Translations under genes and position numbers: made by a program | DNA from: Candidatus Cloacimonadota bacterium | Lineage (GTDB): Bacteria; Cloacimonadota; Cloacimonadia; Cloacimonadales; TCS61 | DNA: 5,566 bases | Assembly: GCA_014382915.1 (NCBI GenBank) | Contig: JACNIV010000085.1 | Span: 1-5,566, forward strand | Direction: 5' to 3' | In this document: positions 1 to 5,151 of the stretch, in pieces | Numbering within the stretch: position 1 is the stretch's first letter | How the letters are laid out: every line of letters begins with the position of its first letter | The notes under the pieces: generated by a model | Seen by the model: the letters and a program-made list of their open reading frames with translations, nothing else | What the model was told of the DNA's origin: nothing | The model's database searches: none

Positions 1-447
1 CCGAAAATTGCTTTTGCTTTTGCTGGAGATGGTCAATTAATGCCGGATATGAAAAAATTGAAAGCAGAATTAAAACTTGATAATGTTCATTTCCTGGGTC
101 ATCAAACCCAAATAGATGTAGCTTCATTATATAATGCTGCAGATGTTTCTGTTGTTCCTTCCCGCATTGAACCTTTCGGACTTGTAGCCATTGAAGCACT
201 TGCCTGCGGAACCCCTGTTGTTGCTACCCGTGCCGGTGGTCTCCCCGACTTCGTGAATGAAGAAGTAGGACAACTGGTGGAAATGGAAAATCATGAAGCT
301 CTGGCAGACGCCATCATCGAAGAAATAAGAAATAATACAAAGCAGACCAAAGGTAAATATGCTGCTAAATATGCGTTAGATAATTATTCCTGGAATAAAA
401 CACTGCAGAGAGTGATAGAGATTTATAAGGGAGCGATGGAAACTTGA
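1..447 (+). CDS. GT-B glycosyltransferase (GT4-like), C-terminal part
   Basis: The reading frame is open from the first base of the window, so this is the 3' part of a larger gene; the ATG at 40 is internal. The 148 visible residues form the C-terminal Rossmann half of a GT-B enzyme, which binds the nucleotide-sugar donor and transfers the sugar to an acceptor in the cytoplasm. Visible landmarks are AGDGQL at residues 8-13, VHFLGH around 29-34, and PSRIEPFGLVAIE, which holds the E-x7-E signature (E57 and E65) of retaining GT4/GT5-type enzymes. These are followed by ALACGTPVVAT and AGGLPDFV, the usual donor-phosphate and sugar contact region. The C-terminal helix (YSWNKTLQRVIEIYKGAMET) is typical of the family. 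The donor and acceptor cannot be told from this fragment: a polysaccharide, glycan or glycogen/sucrose-synthase-like role are all possible. The stop (TGA 445-447) lies inside a stem-loop, and the next gene on the same strand starts 55 bases later. Confidence 0.9.
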   Translation, partial: PKIAFAFAGDGQLMPDMKKLKAELKLDNVHFLGHQTQIDVASLYNAADVSVVPSRIEPFGLVAIEALACGTPVVATRAGGLPDFVNEEVGQLVEMENHEALADAIIEEIRNNTKQTKGKYAAKYALDNYSWNKTLQRVIEIYKGAMET

Positions 448-476
448 CTTAAGCCTGGAAGGTCTTGAGTTAAGTT
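441..476 (+). terminator. Stem-loop over the glycosyltransferase stop codon
   Basis: Bases 441-453 (AACTTGACTTAAG) can pair with 464-476 (CTTGAGTTAAGTT) over 13 positions: 11 Watson-Crick pairs and two G-U wobbles. The loop is 10 bases, in which CC and GG may also pair. The TGA stop at 445-447 is inside the 5' arm. No clear T-tract follows (GAAAGTATATAAAT), so it is a weak candidate for an intrinsic terminator; it could instead attenuate transcription or protect the mRNA end. It is called from the complementarity alone. Confidence 0.35.
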
Positions 477-502
477 GAAAGTATATAAATTAGGAGGATA
501 TC

Positions 503-2752
503 ATGAAGACACTTTTATTAATTTTTATTTTATTATTTACTAATTTTTTGTACTCCACTATCATCAACATCCCGGCAGATCAGCCGACAATTCAGGAAGG
601 GATTAATGTAGCAGTTGATGGTGACACGATTTTAGTTGCAGATGGAATTTATACGGGAGACTTGAATAAGAATCTAACCTGGAACGGGATTGAAAAACAC
701 TTAATTGTAAGATCTGAGAATGGTCCTGACAATTGCGTTATTGATTGTGAAAATGATGGAAGAGCGTTTTGTTTCAATCAGACAAATCAGGACACAACTG
801 ATGTAATTGAAGGTTTTACAATTATGAATGGTTCTGCTGAATTTGGTGGAGCAATAATAATTCAATATTCAAACCCAAAAATTATTAATTGTATTTTCGA
901 AGATAATCATTCTAACAACTGGGAAAATTGTAAAGGTGGTGCGTTGTATATAATTTCTTGTAACGGGTTAATTATAGAAAATTGTCGGTTTGATGACAAT
1001 AGTTCAGTAAGTGAATGGGGAAGTTATGGGGGAGCAATTTACATACTTGGATCTGATATTACATTGATATATTGTATTTTTATTAATAATACTGCAAATA
1101 GTATGGAAGTTCCAGCCTATGGTGGAGCATTTTTTTCAGGCTATTCAAATATAGAAGTAACAAATTGCACTTTTTATTCTAATAATGCAAGCAGTATGTA
1201 TGGTGCATACGGTGGTGCTATCTTTTACTATAATTCAAATGCGATTTCTAAAAATTCAATTTATTGGAGAAACATGTCAGGAGCATTTCTTGAAATTCAA
1301 ATTGAAACTGAGGATAGTCAATTAACAATTGAATATTGTGATATAGAAAATAACATATTTACTGGAATTGGTAATATTGATTTGAATCCTTTATTTGAAA
1401 ATCCTGAAAATGGAAATTTAAATCTTCTACCGAGTTCACCATGTATTGATGCGGGAGATCCTAATCCAATTTATTATGATCCTGATGGTACTGTTAATGA
1501 TATGGGAGCTTTGTATTACGATCAGAGTAGTGGACTTCCTTATACAGGTCCGGTTTGGTATGTTGCTCCTTTTGGAAATAATGAGAATGAAGGTTCTTTT
1601 GAATTTCCCTTTCAGACAATTCAAAGAGGAATAATGTTCGCAGCAGATGGAGATACTGTGATTGTAATGGATGGAATATATTGTGGATTTGGAAATAAAG
1701 ATTTAGATTTTGATGGTAAAAGTATTACAGTTAAATCGGAAAATGGAGCTGAGGATACAATTATTGACTGTGAGCAAGCAGGTCGTGGTTTTTATTTTCA
1801 TTTAGATGAAGATTTTACATCAGTTTTAGATGGCTTTATTATCACTAATGGCTATGCTTATTGTGGAGGAGGATTATATTGCCATAATTCAAGTCCAACT
1901 ATAAAAAATGTTATTTTAAATAATAATACTTCTTATGGTAATTATATGCCCAGTGGGGGCGGTATATCTCTTAGTAATTCAAACTGCTTCATTATAAACA
2001 CTTTAATTATAAATAATACTTCTTTATGTTCTGGTGCTGGACTCTATTGTTGGAATTTCTCTGAACCTGAAATTATAAATTGCACATTTGTAAATAATTC
2101 TTCTGCATCATCTGCCGGGGCAATTATGTGTGGAGCTCTATCCTATCCTGTAATAACAAATTCAATACTTTGGAATAACAACCCTGACGAAATTGGAGGT
2201 TATATAAATCATGTTACAGTTATTTATTCGGATATTGAAGGTGGATGGACTGGTGAAGGTAACATAGATGAAGACCCATTATTTGTCGGAACAGGAGTAT
2301 ATCCTTATTCGCTTCTGGAAGATTCTCCCTGTATCGATGCAGGTACATCGGACACAACTGGATTGAATCTTCCCGAATATGATCTTGCTGGTAATCCACG
2401 TATTTTCGGAGACACAATTGATATGGGAGCTTACGAATGGCAGGGAACTGGAATTACCAATGACCAGTTACTAATGACCAATCTACATCTTTCCACCTAT
2501 CCCAACCCCTTCAACCCGGAAACAAAGATAGTATTCAATCTTCCTGAAAAGGGAAACGTGAAACTTGAGATTTTCAACATGAAGGGACAGAAGGTAAAAA
2601 CATTGATCGATGAAGTGCTTCCAGCAGGAGGATATTCTGTTTTCTGGAATGGAACAGACTCTAATAGTAACCGAGTCAGTTCAGGAATATATTTATATCG
2701 GTTACAAACCGGTTCTGAAAAACTGGTCAGGAAGATGTTACTGCTGAAGTAA
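503..2752 (+). CDS. Secreted right-handed beta-helix protein with C-terminal sorting domain
   Basis: The 749-residue protein starts at an ATG with a strong AGGAGG at 492-497, 5 bases upstream. Residues 1-18 are a signal peptide (lysine at 2, then a long hydrophobic stretch). The body has two homologous modules. Module 1 (about 28-340) and module 2 (about 369-646) share PT/FQTIQxGI, A-DGDT-V-DGIY, SENG-IDC, DGF-I-NG, then beta-helix coils, and finally NID-DPLF, SPCIDAG and DMGA, which resembles the choice-of-anchor Q type of module end. Module 1 has five coils carrying GGA (115, 145, 176, 207, 237; spacing 30-31), each followed by an FxxN-like turn such as CIFEDN, as in chlamydial Pmp repeats. 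Residues 664-749 (YPNPFNPETKI, then FNMKGQKVKTL, SGIYLYRL, KMLLLK) are a type IX sorting or FlgD-like Ig tail, so the protein is probably exported and surface-attached or released. A role in adhesion or polysaccharide binding is possible. No catalytic residues are evident. Confidence 0.92.
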   Translation: MKTLLLIFILLFTNFLYSTIINIPADQPTIQEGINVAVDGDTILVADGIYTGDLNKNLTWNGIEKHLIVRSENGPDNCVIDCENDGRAFCFNQTNQDTTDVIEGFTIMNGSAEFGGAIIIQYSNPKIINCIFEDNHSNNWENCKGGALYIISCNGLIIENCRFDDNSSVSEWGSYGGAIYILGSDITLIYCIFINNTANSMEVPAYGGAFFSGYSNIEVTNCTFYSNNASSMYGAYGGAIFYYNSNAISKNSIYWRNMSGAFLEIQIETEDSQLTIEYCDIENNIFTGIGNIDLNPLFENPENGNLNLLPSSPCIDAGDPNPIYYDPDGTVNDMGALYYDQSSGLPYTGPVWYVAPFGNNENEGSFEFPFQTIQRGIMFAADGDTVIVMDGIYCGFGNKDLDFDGKSITVKSENGAEDTIIDCEQAGRGFYFHLDEDFTSVLDGFIITNGYAYCGGGLYCHNSSPTIKNVILNNNTSYGNYMPSGGGISLSNSNCFIINTLIINNTSLCSGAGLYCWNFSEPEIINCTFVNNSSASSAGAIMCGALSYPVITNSILWNNNPDEIGGYINHVTVIYSDIEGGWTGEGNIDEDPLFVGTGVYPYSLLEDSPCIDAGTSDTTGLNLPEYDLAGNPRIFGDTIDMGAYEWQGTGITNDQLLMTNLHLSTYPNPFNPETKIVFNLPEKGNVKLEIFNMKGQKVKTLIDEVLPAGGYSVFWNGTDSNSNRVSSGIYLYRLQTGSEKLVRKMLLLK

Positions 2753-2757
2753 GCCGT

Positions 2758-2801
2758 AACCTTCGCAATGGTTGAGCGCAGCGAGACCTTGCGAATGGTG
2801 G
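2758..2801 (+). repeat. REP-like imperfect hairpin upstream of RAYT
   Basis: Two related half-sites, AACCTTCGCAATGGTTG (2758-2774) and GACCTTGCGAATGGTGG (2785-2801), form one long imperfect hairpin. ACC+TTCGCAA (to 2768) pairs with TTGCGAA (2789-2795)+GGT. GGTT (2770-2773) pairs with GACC (2785-2788, one G-U). A single T is bulged after each core (2769 and 2796), and the loop is 11 bases (2774-2784). The element begins 6 bases after the stop of the beta-helix gene and ends just before the ribosome binding site of the transposase gene. A short palindrome with bulges beside a Y1 transposase is the hallmark of REP elements mobilised by RAYT enzymes. It may also act as a mild terminator or mRNA stabiliser for the upstream gene. 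Confidence 0.78.
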
Positions 2802-2816
2802 AAGAAGGGATGAATA

Positions 2817-3383
2817 ATGATCTACGAAGAAAATGATTATTATCACATGTACAATCGGGGTTGTAATAAAGAATTGATTTTCACAGAACGATCTGACTAT
2901 GAGAATCTTATTCAAAAAATCACAAAATCTAACTTCAAAAAATATCTAAATATTATTTCCTTTTGCCTGATGCCGAATCACTATCATTTTCTCCTGCAAC
3001 AAAAAACAGAAAAACCCATCTCGGATTGGATTAGTTTTATTTTCAATGGTTATGTACAATACTTCAATCGCAAACATTCCCGTTCAGGCACTTTATTTGA
3101 GAGTAGAGTGAAATCCAGATTGATTACAGATAATAGCTATCTTATCAGATCGTCGCTTTATATTCATCATAATCCAGTTGCGGTAGGACTGGTTTCAAAA
3201 CCCGAAGATTGGGAATTCTCAAATTATCGCGATTGGATCGGCTCAAGGAATTCTGAATTATACGATTACAAGTTCATTCGTGAGAATTTTGATTCAAACG
3301 AAGATTATAAAAAAATGATGAATGATTATATAGAGAACAAAATTAGTATAAATGATATGGATGATTTTCTAATTGATGATTGA
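2817..3383 (+). CDS. REP-associated tyrosine transposase (RAYT, Y1 HUH family)
   Basis: This 188-residue protein belongs to the IS200-like Y1 transposase superfamily: single-strand DNA nucleases that cut and rejoin DNA at hairpins through a 5'-phosphotyrosine link. Features in order are YYHMYNRG (8-15), the first strand of the fold; LMPNHYHFLL (51-60), with the metal-binding HUH pair H55 and H57; FNRKHSRSGTLFESRVKS (83-100), a conserved basic stretch; and YIHHNPVAVGLV (115-126), in which Y115 is the expected nucleophile. All key residues are present, so the enzyme looks intact. The length and the YIHxNPV motif fit RAYT/TnpA-REP proteins better than the shorter IS200/IS605 TnpA (about 130-150 residues). 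The C-terminal tail is acidic (ends DMDDFLIDD). The ATG has AGAAGGG at 2803-2809, 7 bases upstream. REP-like hairpins on both sides support the call. RAYTs are usually single-copy, vertically kept genes that spread REP elements rather than themselves. Confidence 0.9.
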   Translation: MIYEENDYYHMYNRGCNKELIFTERSDYENLIQKITKSNFKKYLNIISFCLMPNHYHFLLQQKTEKPISDWISFIFNGYVQYFNRKHSRSGTLFESRVKSRLITDNSYLIRSSLYIHHNPVAVGLVSKPEDWEFSNYRDWIGSRNSELYDYKFIRENFDSNEDYKKMMNDYIENKISINDMDDFLIDD

Positions 3384-3388
3384 ATTCA

Positions 3389-3429
3389 AACATTGGAAAT
3401 GGTTGAGGAAGAAAACCTTCGCATGGTGG
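3389..3429 (+). repeat. Degenerate REP-like copy, direct orientation
   Basis: It begins 6 bases after the transposase stop. Half-site 3389-3405 (AACATTGGAAATGGTTG) and half-site 3414-3429 (AACCTTCGCATGGTGG, one base shorter than consensus) align with the two halves of the upstream element at 2758-2801, in the same order and orientation and separated by a similar purine-rich spacer. The first half has drifted (its first 14 bases match the upstream half at 11) and the core no longer pairs well, so this is probably a decayed copy. GGTT (3401-3404) and AACC (3414-3417) can still pair. Confidence 0.65.
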
Positions 3430-3439
3430 TTTAGTTTTC

Positions 3440-3476
3440 CAACCATTGCGGAGGTCTCCGCCCATCCGCAAGGTTT
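3440..3476 (-). repeat. REP-like hairpin, inverted copy
   Basis: The + strand reads CAACCATTGCGGAGG ... CCATCCGCAAGGTTT. TTGCGGA (3446-3452) pairs perfectly with TCCGCAA (3465-3471), extended outward by ACC (3442-3444) with GGT (3472-3474) and inward by GG with CC. One A is bulged before each core (3445 and 3464). On the - strand this is the same layout as 2758-2801, including the T after each core, so the copy is inverted relative to the two others. Its core differs from the upstream copy (TTCGCAA/TTGCGAA there), yet both arms remain complementary. Confidence 0.75.
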
Positions 3477-3483
3477 CAGTACA

Positions 3484-3500
3484 AATCTTTGCAATGGTTG
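3484..3500 (+). repeat. Single REP half-site
   Basis: AATCTTTGCAATGGTTG matches the first half-site of the upstream REP (AACCTTCGCAATGGTTG) at 15 of 17 positions, in direct orientation. No second half follows. GCAATGGTTG (3491-3500) is the exact reverse complement of CAACCATTGC (3440-3449), so it can also form a larger inverted repeat with the inverted copy, in the manner of a BIME (paired, oppositely oriented REPs). Confidence 0.6.
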
Positions 3501-3547
3501 AAAAATTATGCTAAAATTAACCATTTCAATTTGAATAGTCTTTTCAT

Positions 3548-3575
3548 TTGACATCAGCATCTTTCAAATTAACTT
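3548..3575 (+). promoter_or_regulatory. Candidate promoter for the tmRNA gene
   Basis: A perfect TTGACA -35 box lies at 3548-3553. A 16-base spacer leads to TAACTT at 3570-3575, which is a poor -10 (T, A and the final T match). Initiation would fall near 3582, giving a leader of about 25 bases that RNase P would remove at the mature 5' end (3607). The rest of 3501-3606 is AT-rich with no reading frame and no other clear site. Only the -35 box is convincing. Confidence 0.35.
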
Positions 3576-3606
3576 GTCATTTGTAGTTCATTAGAGCTTC
3601 ATATAT

Positions 3607-3960
3607 GGGGGTGTCCTGGTTTCGACAGGGATGAAGGGGATTGCTGATGCATGCCGAGGAGATCACCTTCTCGTTAATCACGGTGGTACTTAAACTTAAA
3701 CGCAAACGATAACTTTGCATTAGCTGCCTAAACGCAGCTACGGTCCTGCATGGCTTTGCTGTAAAGCCTGTAGATCACCGTCATAAATTACAGCTATAGA
3801 CGGCAGATGCCTGTAATGTCGTCCGAAAAATTTCAGGCTGGTTCGATTGCGTGGTTTGACTGCTTTCCTGCATGAGAGCGAGACTAAAAAACAGCTAAGC
3901 ATGTAGATTTGGCTTTTGACTTATTTCTGGACACGGGTTCGATTCCCGTCACCTCCACCA
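3607..3960 (+). ncRNA. ssrA: tmRNA (transfer-messenger RNA)
   Basis: This is a complete one-piece tmRNA of 354 bases. It rescues ribosomes stalled on broken mRNAs: it is charged with alanine, works with SmpB, and adds a degradation tag. The 5' end GGGGGTG (3607-3613) pairs with CACCTCC (3950-3956, one G-U), followed by the encoded ACCA end (3957-3960). The T-arm is ACGGG-TTCGATT-CCCGT (3933-3949). The conserved 5' segment TCCTGGTTTCGACAGGG follows the acceptor strand. Pseudoknot 1 is visible: CGAGGAG (3655-3661) pairs with CTTCTCG (3667-3673), and loop ATCAC (3662-3666) pairs with GTGGT (3683-3687). The tag frame lies at 3702-3731, and the hairpin TAGCTGC/GCAGCTA (3721-3727/3734-3740) covers the end of the tag and its stop. 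Both ends are fixed by the acceptor stem. It is convergent with the transporter genes on the right, with a terminator between. Confidence 0.97.
3702..3731 (+). other. tmRNA proteolysis-tag reading frame (ANDNFALAA)
   Basis: The codons GCA AAC GAT AAC TTT GCA TTA GCT GCC TAA encode a 9-residue tag, A-N-D-N-F-A-L-A-A. The resume codon GCA matches the usual bacterial choice, and the hydrophobic ALAA end is the signal read by ClpXP-type proteases. The AND start resembles the E. coli tag ANDENYALAA with one residue fewer; nine residues is also the length of Bacteroides-type tags (GENNYALAA). The resume codon is assigned by this similarity. Confidence 0.88.
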
Positions 3961-3998
3961 TTCCTCGCTCACTCGTAAAACTCGTGAGCTTCGAATGG
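3958..3998 (+). other. Hairpin directly after the tmRNA CCA end
   Basis: GCTCAC (3967-3972) pairs with GTGAGC (3984-3989). Outside a 3x3 internal loop, CCATTC (3958-3963) pairs with GAATGG (3993-3998). The outer stem begins in the CCA of the tmRNA, so in the precursor it would compete with, or sit against, the mature 3' end. It could guide 3' trimming or be a decayed insertion at a site often used by mobile DNA. No T-tract follows, so it is not a terminator by itself. Confidence 0.4.
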
Positions 3999-4013
3999 CA
4001 AGCCACTTGAAAT

Positions 4014-4043
4014 AATAAGCCCCGCAAATCTGCGGGGCTTATT
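4014..4043. terminator. Bidirectional intrinsic terminator between ssrA and the BMP gene
   Basis: AATAAGCCCCGCA (4014-4026) and TGCGGGGCTTATT (4031-4043) form a perfect 13-bp stem with the tetraloop AATC. On the - strand the GC-rich stem is followed by CTTATTATTTC, a fair U-tract, so it ends the BMP-lipoprotein transcript 17 bases after its stop codon. On the + strand the T-run is shorter (CTTATTG), but it is the only good terminator after the tmRNA and probably serves both genes. Confidence 0.9.
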
Positions 4044-4060
4044 GAAAACAATATTAAATA

Positions 4061-5068
4061 CTACATAATTGCTTCCCATTCTTCTTTAGAAGTTGGGGGA
4101 ATTATTTCACCGGCAATGATCTTGGCTTCCAGTACCTTAACTTCATCAAGGATCTCTTTTGGAACATGTTTGTAAGAAGTAGGAGCAATACCTACACCGC
4201 CTTCTTTAAGACCATAAATAACATTTGTACCACCAGGATATTCACTGTTAACCAATGTCATTGTCAGGTTGTAAATGGCGTTATCAACACGTTTCATAGC
4301 AGATGTAATTACATTATCAGGAGCTAATGAGTTTTGATCTTTATCCACACCAATTGCAAATTTGCCTTGCTCTTTAGCAGCTTCTATCACACCGTCGCCT
4401 ACGCCACCAGCAGCGTGATAAACAATATCTGCACCATTTTTATACATCTGGTTAGCAATAGCCTTACCTTTGGCAGCATCTGTAAATGAATCGGCATACT
4501 GAACGAAGACTTCACATTCCGGATTGGCATATTTCACGCCAGCCAGGTAACCATAATGGAATTTATGGATCACAAAGAAATCCATTCCACCAACGAAACC
4601 AACTTTGTTAACTTTAGTCATCTTACCGGCAATATAGCCAACCAGAAAGGAAGGTTCCTGCTCTTTGAACAGAATACCAACCAAGTTTGGTGTAGGTTCT
4701 GGAAAGAAGCAATCGATACCTGCATATTTCTGTTCTGGATTTAGTTTGGCAAGTTCATCCAGAGTATCACCCATTTTAAATCCGATACCCCAGATAAGAT
4801 CGTTACCGGCATCCAGGAGAGTTTCCATATTCGGTTTGTAATCTGCATCCTGAGTTGATTCCACATAACTAACTTTTACACCGAGTTCCTTTTCGGCTAG
4901 TTGCAGTCCTTCCCAGGCAGATTGATTGAATGACTGATCATTCACACCACCAATGTCTGTTACCATTGCAACTTTTACAGCAGAGCCTTTCTGAGCCTTG
5001 GCGCAGCCAAAGAACATAAGTGCTACAACTGTAATACACAACAAAATTACTAACTTCTTGTTAAGCAT
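4061..5068 (-). CDS. BMP-family (PnrA-like) nucleoside-binding lipoprotein of an ABC importer
   Basis: This 335-residue protein is the substrate-binding component of a nucleoside-type ABC importer. Residues 1-21 are a lipoprotein signal: KK at 4-5, a hydrophobic core, and ALMFFGC with the lipidated cysteine C22. The FFG before the cysteine is a slightly unusual lipobox. The mature part is a two-lobed periplasmic binding protein of the Bmp/PnrA/Med family. Landmarks are VTDIGGVNDQSFNQSAWEG (36-54), the family signature near the ligand cleft; GDTLDELA (100-107); NKVGFVGGM (154-162); ADIVYHAAGGVGDGV (213-227), in the second lobe; IGVDKDQ (239-245); TSAMKRVDNAIY (255-266); and KEGGVGIAP (288-296). 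Known family members bind purine or other nucleosides, and ligand choice cannot be read here. The ATG has AGGAGG (5075-5080) 6 bases upstream. It follows the permease gene on the same strand after an 83-base AT-rich gap without a terminator, so the two are probably cotranscribed. Confidence 0.93.
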   Translation of the reverse strand: MLNKKLVILLCITVVALMFFGCAKAQKGSAVKVAMVTDIGGVNDQSFNQSAWEGLQLAEKELGVKVSYVESTQDADYKPNMETLLDAGNDLIWGIGFKMGDTLDELAKLNPEQKYAGIDCFFPEPTPNLVGILFKEQEPSFLVGYIAGKMTKVNKVGFVGGMDFFVIHKFHYGYLAGVKYANPECEVFVQYADSFTDAAKGKAIANQMYKNGADIVYHAAGGVGDGVIEAAKEQGKFAIGVDKDQNSLAPDNVITSAMKRVDNAIYNLTMTLVNSEYPGGTNVIYGLKEGGVGIAPTSYKHVPKEILDEVKVLEAKIIAGEIIPPTSKEEWEAIM

Positions 5069-5151
5069 TTGCTACCTCCTTTTTTAATATGGCAAACTAT
5101 ATATCTTTTTTGTAATATTCTTTATTTACGTCAACACAAATCCTCTTTTAT

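Noticed and set aside
483..490. TATATAAAT as a -10 box for the beta-helix gene
   Set aside because: Transcription would start inside the ribosome binding site, and no -35 box lies at a proper distance.
1436..1634. Overlapping open frames of about 62 codons on both strands inside the beta-helix gene
   Set aside because: They lie fully within a well-supported gene, lack ribosome binding sites and show no recognisable protein features.
2727..2915. Antisense frame across the upstream REP and the start of the RAYT gene
   Set aside because: It merely reads through the palindrome and the antisense of a clear transposase; its arginine-rich end comes from the repeat.
2758..3500. CRISPR array
   Set aside because: The repeats are palindromic, irregularly spaced, in both orientations, and interrupted by a transposase gene; there are no regular spacers.
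2758..3500. A classic IS200/IS605 insertion sequence
   Set aside because: There is no TnpB gene or clear element end; the protein motif and the multiple flanking short palindromes fit RAYT/REP better.
3369..3560. Antisense frame across the downstream REP cluster
   Set aside because: It consists mostly of the repeat hairpins and AT-rich spacer, with no similarity to any family I recognise.
4556..4744. A + strand frame inside the BMP lipoprotein gene
   Set aside because: It is a shadow of the antisense of a well-conserved binding protein, with no start signals.
5098..5134. Promoter for the BMP gene on the - strand (TTGACG at 5134-5129, TATATA at 5103-5098)
   Set aside because: The spacing between the two boxes is about 25 bases, too long for a standard promoter.
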